From positions 1 to 64,000 of the forward strand of contig NZ_MLCB01000143.1 of NCBI RefSeq assembly GCF_001890925.1: 64,000 bases of DNA, written 5' to 3'. The notes beneath the pieces were generated by a model that made no database searches, was not told the DNA's origin, and was given only the letters and a program-made list of their open reading frames with translations. Origin of the DNA: Planktotalea frisia. GTDB lineage: Bacteria; Pseudomonadota; Alphaproteobacteria; Rhodobacterales; Rhodobacteraceae. Of the stretch, positions 43,838 through 52,662 are shown piece by piece. The stretch's first letter is position 1, and every line of letters begins with the position of its first letter. The position numbers and the translations under genes were made by a program.

Positions 43838-44203
43838 ATGAGCGACAGCATAACCACATTTTTCGAGGCTTGGGGCATGAGCGATGACGCGCCACGTGCC
43901 GAGGCAATTGCCGCTGCATTCACTGCGGATGGTACATATGCTGACCCGCGTTCTCCTGAAGCGCTTTCAGGCCCAGCGGCGATAGCGGGCTACGTCAACA
44001 TGTTCAGCGCAGGTGCGCCCGGATGGACAGCTAAGGTCGTAAACCTCAGCACGATCGGGAACAGTCACCGCGCGACAGTCGCGTTTGGCGGTATGGGGCC
44101 GGACGGCAAAGAAATGGTGCAGCACGGCCAGTATTTCGCGGACATGGACGGCGACAAAATCGCGCGCATGATCGGCTTTGTTGGCACTGGAGCACCAGAG
44201 TAA
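43838..44203 (+). CDS. NTF2/SnoaL-like protein
   Basis: The 121-residue protein has the cone-like NTF2 pattern: a helical start FFEAWGMSDDAPRAEAIAAAFTADGTYADPRSPEALSGPAAIAGYVNMF and strands TAKVVNLSTIGNSHRATVAFGGMGPDGKEMVQHGQYFADMDGDKIARMIGFVG. Such domains bind or isomerise small hydrophobic molecules; the ligand is unknown. The stop codon shares a base with the ABC ATPase start (TAATG), so it is translated with the transporter. A GGGAGAGATCAG ribosome binding site precedes it. Confidence 0.82.
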   Translation: MSDSITTFFEAWGMSDDAPRAEAIAAAFTADGTYADPRSPEALSGPAAIAGYVNMFSAGAPGWTAKVVNLSTIGNSHRATVAFGGMGPDGKEMVQHGQYFADMDGDKIARMIGFVGTGAPE

Positions 44204-45750
44204 TGAACACTGCCGCCGACATTTCTCCAGCCATTGAACTCAAAGGGATTTCCAAGGCGTTTGGACCTGTTCAAGCCAACAAAGATATCTCCATCCGCGT
44301 GATGCCCGGTACGATCCACGGGATTATCGGTGAAAATGGCGCGGGCAAATCAACGCTGATGAGCATCCTTTATGGCTTTTACAAAGCGGATAAGGGCGAG
44401 ATTTTTATTAGCGGCAAAAAGACTTTGATCCCTGACAGCCAAGCGGCGATTGCAGCGGGGATCGGAATGGTGTTCCAGCACTTCAAACTGGTCGAAAATT
44501 TCACGGTGCTTGAGAATATCATCTTAGGTGCAGAAGACGGCGCAATGTTGCGGCCATCCCTCGCGAAAGCGCGCCAGTCGTTGACGGACTTGGCGTCTGA
44601 GTACGGCTTGGACGTTGATCCTGACGCGATTGTCGAAAACCTGAGCGTGGGCCATCAGCAGCGTGTCGAAATCCTCAAAGCGCTCTATCGCCAAGCGGAT
44701 ATTTTGATCCTTGATGAACCCACAGGCGTGTTGACCCCTGCCGAAGCGGACCAATTGTTCCGCATCCTGAACCGTTTGCGCGAAGAGGGTAAGACGATCA
44801 TCCTGATCACCCACAAGCTGCGCGAGATCATGGATACGACCGACACAGTGAGCGTCATGCGTCGTGGTGAAATGACGGCAACTGTGAAGACGTCTGAGAC
44901 CTCCCCTGCTGGATTGGCAGAGTTGATGGTGGGCCGTAAGGTGTTGTTGCAAGTGGACAAAGTCCCTGCGACCCCAAAACAGACAGTGCTCGAAGTTGAG
45001 AACTTGCGCGTTGTAGACGAAAAAGGTGTTGAGCGGGTCAAAGGCATTTCGCTCGATGTGAAAGCGGGTGAAATCCTTGGGATCGCGGGTGTTGCGGGCA
45101 ACGGCCAATCTGAGCTGCTCGAAGTGCTCGGCGGGATCACTTCCGGTACAGGCGTTATTCGCGTGAATGGGCAAGACATTGATCTCACTGGCAATTCCTC
45201 TGACGGGCAATCCCGCCGAGCGCGCGGCATTGCGCATGTGCCAGAGGATCGTCAACGCGAAGGTCTGATCATGGATTTCATGGCTTGGGAAAACACCGCT
45301 TTTGGCTATCACCGTGATCCTGCCTATCAATCGGGTATCTTGATGAATAACGCCGCGATTCGCGCAGATACCGAAGGCAAGATGCAGCGCTTTGATGTGC
45401 GGCCACCTAATCCGAAGCTCACCGCCAAGAATTTCTCTGGCGGCAATCAACAAAAGATTGTTTTAGCGCGAGAGATCGAACGCAATCCTGATTTGCTTCT
45501 GATCGGTCAACCCACACGCGGAGTCGATATTGGTGCGATTGAGTTTATCCACCAACAGATCGTCGCTCTGCGCGATCAAGGTAAGGCCATTTTGCTGGTC
45601 TCTGTCGAGCTTGATGAAATTTTCGCTTTGTCCGACCGCATTGCCGTGATGTTCGATGGGCAACTTATGGGCTTTCGTGATCCTGCAAAAACTGATGAAA
45701 AAGAGCTGGGTCTGATGATGGCCGGTGTCGTTGAAGAGGAAGCTGCATAA
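44203..45750 (+). CDS. ABC transporter ATP-binding protein (nucleoside-type, two domains)
   Basis: This 515-residue ATPase powers nucleoside import. Two ABC domains are fused: the first has Walker A GIIGENGAGKSTLMSILYGF, signature NLSVGHQQRVEILKAL and Walker B ILILDEPTGVLTP; the second has GVAGNGQSELLEVLGG, signature NFSGGNQQKIVLAREI and LLIGQPTRGVDIGAIEFI. In the first domain the signature is LSVGH rather than LSGGQ, usual for this sugar/nucleoside-type class. It shares bases with its neighbours on both sides and is the motor of the operon. Confidence 0.95.
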   Translation: MNTAADISPAIELKGISKAFGPVQANKDISIRVMPGTIHGIIGENGAGKSTLMSILYGFYKADKGEIFISGKKTLIPDSQAAIAAGIGMVFQHFKLVENFTVLENIILGAEDGAMLRPSLAKARQSLTDLASEYGLDVDPDAIVENLSVGHQQRVEILKALYRQADILILDEPTGVLTPAEADQLFRILNRLREEGKTIILITHKLREIMDTTDTVSVMRRGEMTATVKTSETSPAGLAELMVGRKVLLQVDKVPATPKQTVLEVENLRVVDEKGVERVKGISLDVKAGEILGIAGVAGNGQSELLEVLGGITSGTGVIRVNGQDIDLTGNSSDGQSRRARGIAHVPEDRQREGLIMDFMAWENTAFGYHRDPAYQSGILMNNAAIRADTEGKMQRFDVRPPNPKLTAKNFSGGNQQKIVLAREIERNPDLLLIGQPTRGVDIGAIEFIHQQIVALRDQGKAILLVSVELDEIFALSDRIAVMFDGQLMGFRDPAKTDEKELGLMMAGVVEEEAA

Positions 45751-46844
45751 TGGAAAAAATGCCAGCATGGGCCGACGCGGTCCTCGTTCCGATTATCTCG
45801 CTATTGCTTGCCGCAATTCTCTCTGCGCTTGTGATTGTGGCTATTGGGGAAGATCCTGTCGCAGCTGTCAAATTGATGGTGCAAGGCTCACTCGGGAGCA
45901 CTTACGGCTGGGGCTACACGCTCTATTATGCGACGAACTTTATGTTCACCGGCCTTGCCGTCGCAGTCGCGTTCCATGCGCGCATGTTCAACATCGGCGG
46001 TGAAGGGCAAGCGATGCTCGGCGGACTTGGTGTCGCCGTTGTCTGCCTGTACATGCCGTGGCCGCATTGGTCCTTGGCGCTTATCTTTGCGACCCTTTCG
46101 GCTGCTGCCTTCGGTGCGGCTTGGGCGTTTTTGCCCGCGTATTTACAAGCAAAGCGCGGCAGTCATATCGTGATTACCACGATCATGTTTAACTTCATCG
46201 CCGCCGCTTTGCTTAACTACTTGCTGGTTAATGTCATGCGCCCGAAAGGGTCGATGGACCCCGCGACTGCTAAGTTTCCTGAGACGACGCATCTGCCAAC
46301 GCTGCACGATATCTTGGAACCTTTCGGTATCGCGTTTTCCAAAGCGGCCCCTGCGAATGTTTCGCTCATTGTAGCAATTATCGCCTGCGTTGCGGTCTAC
46401 TTCCTGATCTGGCGCACCCGTCTTGGCTATGAAATCCGCGCATTCGGGCACTCTGAATCTGGTGCGAAGTATGCAGGTATCAGCCCAGTCAAAATCACAG
46501 TTGTCGCGATGCTCATTTCAGGCGGACTAGCTGGCATGATGGCAATCAACAATGTCATGGGGGAAGGCGAACGACTGATCATGAACTCGACTGAAGGGGC
46601 GGGTTTCATCGGAATCGCTGTGGCACTCATGGGACGTTCACATCCCTTTGGCGTGTTCCTAGCCGCGATTTTGTTCGGTTTTCTGTACCAAGGTGGCGCA
46701 GAACTGGCGCTTTGGACATCCATTCCGCGCGAGTTGATCGTCGTGATCCAAGCGCTGGTCATCCTGTTTACCGGCGCGCTTGATAATATGGTGCGCATGC
46801 CGCTCGAGAAGCTCTTTCTGATGTTTAGAAAGGGAGATGCATGA
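45750..46844 (+). CDS. Nucleoside-type ABC transporter permease 1
   Basis: The 364-residue permease has about ten hydrophobic helices and the BPD_transp_2 pattern: TGLAVAVAFHARMFNIGGEGQAMLGGLGVAVV, GSHIVITTIMFNFIAAALLNYLL, RLGYEIRAFGHSESGAKYAGISPVKITVVAMLISGGLAGMMAINNVMGEGERLI. It belongs to the YufP/NupP-like class for purine nucleosides. It shares a base (TAATG) with the ATPase stop and overlaps the second permease by ATGA. Confidence 0.93.
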   Translation: MEKMPAWADAVLVPIISLLLAAILSALVIVAIGEDPVAAVKLMVQGSLGSTYGWGYTLYYATNFMFTGLAVAVAFHARMFNIGGEGQAMLGGLGVAVVCLYMPWPHWSLALIFATLSAAAFGAAWAFLPAYLQAKRGSHIVITTIMFNFIAAALLNYLLVNVMRPKGSMDPATAKFPETTHLPTLHDILEPFGIAFSKAAPANVSLIVAIIACVAVYFLIWRTRLGYEIRAFGHSESGAKYAGISPVKITVVAMLISGGLAGMMAINNVMGEGERLIMNSTEGAGFIGIAVALMGRSHPFGVFLAAILFGFLYQGGAELALWTSIPRELIVVIQALVILFTGALDNMVRMPLEKLFLMFRKGDA

Positions 46845-47809
46845 TGGATTTTCTCACCATTATCCAAGTGCTCGATAGCACTGTTCGTCTTGCGACCCCT
46901 CTTTTGCTCGCTTGTCTCGCAGGGCTATTTTCTGAGCGCGCAGGCATCTTCGACATTGGCTTAGAGGGTAAAATGCTCGCAGCCGCGTTCTTCTCTGCTG
47001 CGATTGCGGCAATGACAGGCTCTGTCTGGCTTGGCTTGCTCGCAGGTATCGCGGCGTCGCTTTTCCTGTCTGGTATTCACGGCCTCGCTTCGATCACGTT
47101 TCGCGGCAACCAACTGATTTCCGGCGTTGCGATCAACTTCCTTGCCGCTGGTATGACCGTTTTGATTGCACAAAGCTGGTTCAAACAGGGCGGGCGCACG
47201 CCGTCGCTGATGAGTGAAGGCCGTTTCAATCCAATCGAGCTGCCATTTGCAGAAGCGCTCAGCGATGTTCCATTCCTTGGCCCGATCTATTCAGAACTGA
47301 TTTCCGGTCATTCCATCCTCGTCTACGTTGCTCTCGCTGCTGTGCCTGCAACATGGTGGATCCTGTTTCGCACGCGTTTTGGCCTGCGTCTGCGCGCGGT
47401 TGGTGAAAACCCCGCGGCGGTTGATACCGCTGGTGTGTCGGTAGTTGGCCTGCGTTTTGCTGCGGTGGCGATCTGTGGTGTACTTTGTGGCATCGCAGGA
47501 GCCTATCTGGCCACTGGACTGCAAGCGGGTTTTGTCAAAGACATGACGGCAGGTCGTGGCTTCATCGCGCTTGCGGCGCTGATCTTCGCAAAATGGCGTC
47601 CTTGGTATGCGCTGAGCGCCTGCCTGCTCTTTGGCTTCTTGCAGGCCATCGCCTTGCGCTATCAAAATATTGATCTCGGTGCATTTACAGTGCCTGTTCA
47701 AGTCATGGATGCCCTGCCCTACATCTTAACAGTGGTGATCCTTGCGGGTTTCGTGGGCAAGGCGGTTCCCCCCCGTGCAGGCGGAGAGCCCTATGTAAAA
47801 GAGCGCTAA
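46841..47809 (+). CDS. Nucleoside-type ABC transporter permease 2
   Basis: The 322-residue permease is the partner of the preceding one: RLATPLLLACLAGLFSERAGIFDIGLEGKMLAAAFFSAAIAAM, NQLISGVAINFLAAGMTVLI, RTRFGLRLRAVGENPAAVDTAGVSVVGLRFAAVAICGVLCGIAGAYLATG and KDMTAGRGFIALAALIFAKWRP. It resembles the YufQ/NupQ-like half. The gene completes the BMP-ATPase-permease set. The start may be ATG 46841 or 46844 (ATGATG). Confidence 0.93.
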   Translation: MMDFLTIIQVLDSTVRLATPLLLACLAGLFSERAGIFDIGLEGKMLAAAFFSAAIAAMTGSVWLGLLAGIAASLFLSGIHGLASITFRGNQLISGVAINFLAAGMTVLIAQSWFKQGGRTPSLMSEGRFNPIELPFAEALSDVPFLGPIYSELISGHSILVYVALAAVPATWWILFRTRFGLRLRAVGENPAAVDTAGVSVVGLRFAAVAICGVLCGIAGAYLATGLQAGFVKDMTAGRGFIALAALIFAKWRPWYALSACLLFGFLQAIALRYQNIDLGAFTVPVQVMDALPYILTVVILAGFVGKAVPPRAGGEPYVKER

Positions 47810-47900
47810 TAGGTCCAGTTCAACGAGAAACATCAGTCCTAAAGCGAGTGAACCTTTGAGCTGACTTGCCAAGGGCTGGTTCATGGGTTTAAGGAGCCTC

Positions 47901-48818
47901 ATGCAAATATACCTTCCCATCGCCGAAGTTTCGGTAAACGCGTTTCTCCTTTTGGGTCTCGGCGGGATTGTGGGCATTCTGTCAGGTATGTTTGGCGTCG
48001 GTGGCGGCTTTTTAATGACGCCGCTGTTGTTTTTTATTGGCATCCCGCCTGCGGTTGCTGTTGCGACAGAAGCCAACCAGATCGTTGCATCCTCATTCTC
48101 TGGCGTGCTCGCGCATGTGAAACGCAAGACCGTTGATTTCAGGATGGGAACTGTCCTTTTGATAGGCGGCCTTGTGGGCGCTGCTTTGGGCGTTCTGGTC
48201 TTCAACTATTTGAAAGCACAGGGCCAAGTCGATCTGCTTGTCAAACTCTGCTATGTGCTTTTTTTAGGCATTATTGGCGCTTTGATGTTCGTCGAGAGCC
48301 TGAATGCGATCCGCAAATCCAAAAAACCGGGCAAAGCGCCAAAGCGCAAGCAGCGCGGCTGGATTCATGCACTGCCTTTCAAGATGCGCTTTCGCACCTC
48401 CGGACTCTACATCTCCGTCATTCCACCCCTAATCGTGGGTGTCGCTGTTGGTGTTTTGGCAGCGATCATGGGTGTCGGCGGTGGTTTCATTATGGTTCCC
48501 GCGATGATCTATCTGCTTGGCATGCCGACGAAAGTTGTCGTTGGAACCTCGCTTTTTCAGATCATCTTTGTCACCGCATTTACCACGCTCTTGCACGCGA
48601 CAACCAACTTCACCGTTGATATGGTGCTCGCGGTTCTTTTGCTCGTTGGCGGTGTTTTTGGCGCGCAAGTCGGTACGCGTATCGGCACCAAGCTTAAAGC
48701 TGAACAACTCCGCATCCTGCTCGCCATCATGGTGCTTGCGGTCTGTGGCAAGCTTGCATTCGACCTCCTTGTGATGCCGTCTGAGCTTTACTCGCTCGGC
48801 GCGGCGGGGGGCCACTGA
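47901..48818 (+). CDS. TauE/SafE-family sulfite/organosulfonate exporter-like protein
   Basis: The 305-residue membrane protein has two TauE/SafE halves: LGLGGIVGILSGMFGVGGGFLMTPLLFFIGIPPAVAVATEANQIVASSF and VGVAVGVLAAIMGVGGGFIMVPAMIYLLGMPTKVVVGTSLFQIIFVTAF, with the family GVGGG motifs. It probably exports a sulfur-containing anion. AAGGAG at 47891 points to the ATG at 47901 as start. The next gene shares its stop base and belongs to TIGR02186, a partnership seen across alphaproteobacteria. Confidence 0.92.
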   Translation: MQIYLPIAEVSVNAFLLLGLGGIVGILSGMFGVGGGFLMTPLLFFIGIPPAVAVATEANQIVASSFSGVLAHVKRKTVDFRMGTVLLIGGLVGAALGVLVFNYLKAQGQVDLLVKLCYVLFLGIIGALMFVESLNAIRKSKKPGKAPKRKQRGWIHALPFKMRFRTSGLYISVIPPLIVGVAVGVLAAIMGVGGGFIMVPAMIYLLGMPTKVVVGTSLFQIIFVTAFTTLLHATTNFTVDMVLAVLLLVGGVFGAQVGTRIGTKLKAEQLRILLAIMVLAVCGKLAFDLLVMPSELYSLGAAGGH

Positions 48819-49576
48819 TGCTGCGTTTCATGGTCCTGTTTCTTGCGCTCGCTTTACCCGCAAAAGCGGAAGAAGTTGTGCTTGGCATGTCCCAAACCGA
48901 AGTCGCGATCACCGCGAATTTCGATGGCTCGGAAATCTTCATCTTCGGGGCTGTTAAACGCGAAGAAGCGATCCCAGCAGGCGATCCGCTACAAGTAATC
49001 GTGGCGATCCAAGGCCCCTCCGAGCCACTCACGGTGCGCCGCAAAGAAAAACGTTTTGGCATTTGGATCAACACGGATTCCGTCGAAGTCGATGCTGCCC
49101 CCAGCTTTTATGCTGTCGCAACCAGCGCTCCTTTTGATGAAGTGCTTAGCTCGACTGAGGATTTGCGCTATAAAATCTCAATCCCCAGTGCGATCCGTTC
49201 TGTTGGTGCGCCAATGACGGTCGCTGATTCACAGAGCTTTACCGAAGCCGTGATCCGCGTGCGCAAAGCCAACAAGCTGTTTCAATTGCTGGAAGGCGAT
49301 GTCGAGTTCTCCGAAGAAACACTCTTTAAGACGTCCATCGCGATGCCAGCAAACCTGACCGAAGGCGAATATCGCACGCGCATCTACCTCACACGTTCAG
49401 GCAAAGTCGTCTCTGAGTATGAAACACTGATCGATGTGCGCAAAGTCGGGCTAGAACGTTGGCTCTACACACTTTCACGTCAGCAACCGCTTATCTACGG
49501 ATTGCTCTCGCTTGCCATCGCAATCTTCTCCGGCTGGGCAGCTTCTGCGATCTTCACAGGTCTGCGCCGCAATTAG
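48818..49576 (+). CDS. TIGR02186 family membrane-anchored protein
   Basis: The 252-residue protein has a signal peptide (MLRFMVLFLALALPAKA), a beta-rich periplasmic region (VVLGMSQTEVAITANFDGSEIFIFGAVKREEAI...) and one C-terminal membrane helix (QPLIYGLLSLAIAIFSGWAASAIFTGL). It matches what I know as the TIGR02186 family, always near TauE/SafE-like exporters. A role as an accessory part of the exporter is inferred from this pairing. The start shares one base with the TauE stop (TGATG). Confidence 0.88.
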   Translation: MLRFMVLFLALALPAKAEEVVLGMSQTEVAITANFDGSEIFIFGAVKREEAIPAGDPLQVIVAIQGPSEPLTVRRKEKRFGIWINTDSVEVDAAPSFYAVATSAPFDEVLSSTEDLRYKISIPSAIRSVGAPMTVADSQSFTEAVIRVRKANKLFQLLEGDVEFSEETLFKTSIAMPANLTEGEYRTRIYLTRSGKVVSEYETLIDVRKVGLERWLYTLSRQQPLIYGLLSLAIAIFSGWAASAIFTGLRRN

Positions 49577-49577
49577 G

Positions 49578-49599
49578 CTTCATCTTTCCGAATAAACTT
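49578..49599 (+). repeat. Copy 4 of the dispersed intergenic motif
   Basis: CTTCATCTTTC then CGAATAAACTT begins one base after the TIGR02186 stop codon. It is followed by two hairpins, GTCGGC/GCCGAC and GGGGGC/GCCCCC, up to about 49635, forming a composite element between convergent genes. Confidence 0.7.
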
Positions 49600-49606
49600 C
49601 GGGGGA

Positions 49607-49635
49607 GTCGGCAAGGCCGACGGGGGCTGGCCCCC
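49607..49635. terminator. Tandem hairpins after TIGR02186 gene
   Basis: GTCGGC pairs with GCCGAC around AAG, then GGGGGC pairs with GCCCCC around TG (realistically a 5-base stem with CTGG loop). No T-run follows. Part of the composite repeat between two convergent genes, whose stops lie on either side. Confidence 0.5.
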
Positions 49636-50363
49636 TACCCACGCCCGATAAAGGGCATCTTGCTCGCCATAATCGTCATAAACTGCACATTCGCTTCAGG
49701 CGGCAAATTCGCCATATGCAAAACCGCACGCGCCGCTTCACCAACATCCATCGACGGCAATGGCTCAAAACCATTCATCGCACGGCGCTCATCCAACTCG
49801 GTCACCAAAGCTGTGCGTGCGTTGCCAATATCAATCTGTCCACAAGCGATATCATGCGCGCGTCCATCCAAAGACAACGTCTTTGTCATTCCCGTAATCG
49901 CGTGCTTTGTTGCTGTATAAGAAATCGAGTTTTCACGCGGGCTATGTGCTGAAATGGACCCGTTGTTGATGATCCGCCCACCCTTCGGGTCTTGTTTCTT
50001 CATTTGCCCGTAAGCCGCCTGCGCCGCCAAAAACATGCCATGCAAATTCACATCAACCACTGCGCGCCAATCCGCATAGCTGATTTCATCAATTTCTGCC
50101 TGTTTGCCAAACATGCCCGCATTGTTGAACAAAACATCTAAACGACCTGCGACATCCGCAAAGCCTGCAACGGCCTCTTGTACCGCCAGTTCATCCGTCA
50201 CATCCGCAGGCAGTGCGACTGCCGTGTCATAACGGGACGCGACATCCTCGAGCAGTTCTTCACGCCGCGCCAACAATCCAACGCACCAGCCCTCGTTCAG
50301 GAACAACTCAGCGGTCGCAAGACCAATGCCAGAACTCGCTCCAGTGATCAAAATACTCTTCAT
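49635..50363 (-). CDS. SDR-family oxidoreductase
   Basis: The 242-residue protein has the classical short-chain dehydrogenase motifs: ILITGASSGIGLATAELF (TGxxxGxG), LFNNAGMFG (NNAG), NNGSISAHSPRENSISYTATKHAITGMTKTLSLD (Ser-Tyr-Lys catalytic triad with YTATK). A pocket arginine-rich LARREELLEDV after strand 2 suggests NADP preference. The substrate is unknown. Its start overlaps the stop of the helicase gene (ATGA), so the two share an mRNA. Confidence 0.92.
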   Translation of the reverse strand: MKSILITGASSGIGLATAELFLNEGWCVGLLARREELLEDVASRYDTAVALPADVTDELAVQEAVAGFADVAGRLDVLFNNAGMFGKQAEIDEISYADWRAVVDVNLHGMFLAAQAAYGQMKKQDPKGGRIINNGSISAHSPRENSISYTATKHAITGMTKTLSLDGRAHDIACGQIDIGNARTALVTELDERRAMNGFEPLPSMDVGEAARAVLHMANLPPEANVQFMTIMASKMPFIGRG

Positions 50364-51889
50364 ATCTCTTCCGTCTCCAAAGTCAGTGGTGCCGCAGGCG
50401 CTGCACGCAAATCATCCACACGCAAAGCACCGCTCGGGCGCGATAAACGATTGCGTGTCACCCAAATCAGCCGTTCCTGCGCACGTGTTATCGCGACGTA
50501 GGCCAAGCGCTTCCACAATGGTTGCCCAGCTTCAACGCGCCCCATACGCGCAGCTACAAACAAATCAGGCGAAAACACTTGAACGGTGTCCCATTGACTG
50601 CCCTGCGCTTTGTGAATTGTCACCGCTGCACCATGCAAAAACGTCGCGCCCATGCGGGCTGCAAAGGGAATGAACGGTTCTTCTTCGTCCGGCATCTCGA
50701 TCTTAACGATCGAAGCCGCAGACACCTGGGGATCTTCTGCGCCAATCACGTGAAGTCGCGAAAACCCGGGCTTTCGTCCGGGTCCGAGATAAATGACCTG
50801 CGCCCCTTTGATAAGTCCGCGCGCTTCCAGATCAAGCCGCTTTTTGCGATGCTTGAGCGGCAACTCGATTCCATCACAGATCAGCGGTTCACCCTCCAGC
50901 AAGGCGTCATCTGGCGCGCCATGAACAGAGCGGAATGCATTGATCAACCTGATCCTCGTCGCGTTGCGCCACACCAATACAGGAGAGCGCGCCATCAGAT
51001 CGACCTCGACCCGCTGCCCCCAAACCACGCGATCATCTTTGCGCGACGCCTCTTCTACCATTTTCTCGAAACTCTGAAAATCGAGCTGTGGATCGGCCAG
51101 CGCATGGGCCAGATCAAGGATAGGATTGTCGGCATCTTGACGGTGAATACGGCTCAGTTCCAGTTTGCGTGGGCCTGTTAAGCTATCAAACACCATCCCG
51201 CCAGACTGGTTCACTGGCGCAAGTTGCGCAGGGTCACCAAACAACACTAAAGTCGGGAAAATCTCTTTAAGATCATTGAATTGCTTTTCATCCAACATCG
51301 AGGATTCATCGACAAACCCAATATCGAGCGGATCTTCGCGACGCTTCCAGCCTGTGATGAAATCCGAGCCACGCAAGCCCGCTGTCGCCAAAGCACCGGG
51401 AACCGATTTGTTGGTTTGATAAAAGGCCATCGCACGATCCAGCGCTTCGTCGGTTAGCCCTTCGATGCTCGGGCGTTCACCATTTCCAGCAAGCCATTCC
51501 GCAACTTTCTCATACTCTGGATCATACACGGGCGTGTATAAAATGCGGTGGATCGTCGTGGCAGGAACGCCGCGCATACGCAGAACAAAAGCCGCCTTAT
51601 TGGTCGGTGCCAAAATCGCGAGCGTGCGTTTGTCTTTCTTTTTTCGGCTCTCGTATTCGCCTGAGACAATGCCCACGCCAGCCGCTTCCAGCGCTTTATA
51701 AAGCTCGGCCAACAGCAGCGTTTTGCCTGACCCTGCTTTGCCAATCAATGCCATCACGCTTTGCTCTGGTCCTTGTGGCGGCATGAGCAAGGAATCTTCC
51801 AAGTCGATCCCCGCAGAGCGCAGCATATCGGTCACCGCATCAAAGGCGGCCGCTTGGTCTTCGGAGAGCGTGAGAGCGGGTAAAGTCAT
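50360..51889 (-). CDS. RecD-like ATP-dependent DNA helicase
   Basis: The 509-residue superfamily I helicase has Walker A ALIGKAGSGKTLLLAELYKAL, LAILAPTNKAAFVLRMRG (motif Ia), IGFVDESSMLDEKQFNDLKEIFPTLVLFGDPAQLAPVNQSGG (motifs II and III), and a C-terminal HGAAVTIHKAQGSQWDTVQVF and RLAYVAITRAQERLIWVTR (motifs V and VI). It acts as a DNA-dependent ATPase/helicase; a specific role is not known. The ATG at 51889 gives the shorter N-terminus; a TTG lies three codons upstream. It is read to the left ahead of SDR and behind luxI. Confidence 0.9.
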   Translation of the reverse strand: MTLPALTLSEDQAAAFDAVTDMLRSAGIDLEDSLLMPPQGPEQSVMALIGKAGSGKTLLLAELYKALEAAGVGIVSGEYESRKKKDKRTLAILAPTNKAAFVLRMRGVPATTIHRILYTPVYDPEYEKVAEWLAGNGERPSIEGLTDEALDRAMAFYQTNKSVPGALATAGLRGSDFITGWKRREDPLDIGFVDESSMLDEKQFNDLKEIFPTLVLFGDPAQLAPVNQSGGMVFDSLTGPRKLELSRIHRQDADNPILDLAHALADPQLDFQSFEKMVEEASRKDDRVVWGQRVEVDLMARSPVLVWRNATRIRLINAFRSVHGAPDDALLEGEPLICDGIELPLKHRKKRLDLEARGLIKGAQVIYLGPGRKPGFSRLHVIGAEDPQVSAASIVKIEMPDEEEPFIPFAARMGATFLHGAAVTIHKAQGSQWDTVQVFSPDLFVAARMGRVEAGQPLWKRLAYVAITRAQERLIWVTRNRLSRPSGALRVDDLRAAPAAPLTLETEEI

Positions 51890-51942
51890 GGGGCTCAAGG
51901 TATCTGCGCCCCTGACAAATCACCAGCGTTGGTTTGCGCGGT

Positions 51943-52578
51943 TCATGCGATTTGTGCGAGTGCAAGCTGCTCGGAACCAAAGGTCCGCTCGAACCAAAGT
52001 CGCGAAAGAGCTGGCGAAATCCCTGCCTTTTGAGAAACGCGCATCCGCGCTTCGGCCGTAAACGACCATAGCCCAACGCTGATCTTTGCGCGCCCTTCAC
52101 CCGTGCTGCCAAAGACCTCTGGACTTGCACCAATGATGCGATAGATGCGTACCATGCGTGCATCAAACACACCCACGAAATGGCGCACATTGAAGTTCTC
52201 CATAATCTCGCCGCCCGCAAGCATCAGCGCCGCAGCCGTGCGTGGCTGTGCCGTTCGAGACAGACAAAAACGCGTGCATTCCCAAATTTCAGGGCTTCGC
52301 ACATCACCGCCGCCCAAAATGTCCGAAAAATGTTCATTCACCATTGTGCGTCCGGTGCTTGGCAACATGCGCATTGATCCACCATGCGAGCCGTCAGCTT
52401 GCTGATAGATCACATAAAGCGGGTTAAAATCGTCATATTCATCACGTTCAAAACCATCCTCATTAACTGTAACGTCCCAACCAAGGCGTGTTTTGAATTG
52501 GTCAGCGCGATCCTGAAACATGGATTTTTTCAGCTCTGGCAATGCCTCTAGCTCGTCTGCATATAGATATCTGATCAT
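51943..52578 (-). CDS. luxI: Acyl-homoserine-lactone synthase (LuxI family)
   Basis: It makes an N-acyl-homoserine lactone signal from acyl-ACP (or acyl-CoA) and S-adenosylmethionine. The conserved residues are present: FQDRADQFKTRLGWDV (R, F, W), DEYDDFNPLYVI (E/D-x-D), GGSMRMLPSTG (R) and IWECTRFCLS (E, R). The 211-residue protein starts at ATG 52578 (MIRYLYADELEAL). The cognate luxR is encoded 84 bases upstream on the same strand. The signal chain length cannot be told from the sequence. Confidence 0.95.
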   Translation of the reverse strand: MIRYLYADELEALPELKKSMFQDRADQFKTRLGWDVTVNEDGFERDEYDDFNPLYVIYQQADGSHGGSMRMLPSTGRTMVNEHFSDILGGGDVRSPEIWECTRFCLSRTAQPRTAAALMLAGGEIMENFNVRHFVGVFDARMVRIYRIIGASPEVFGSTGEGRAKISVGLWSFTAEARMRVSQKAGISPALSRLWFERTFGSEQLALAQIA

Positions 52579-52662
52579 TTTTGTCGTCCCCATCTGTGTA
52601 ACGATGGACGATGACGACCTTGGCTTTAACGGATGTGAACAGAGCGCGCGGTGTCTTTGGGT

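Noticed and set aside
52579-52662. lux box upstream of luxI
   Set aside because: No 18-20 base palindrome of the lux-box type is evident in this short gap, so I do not annotate one.
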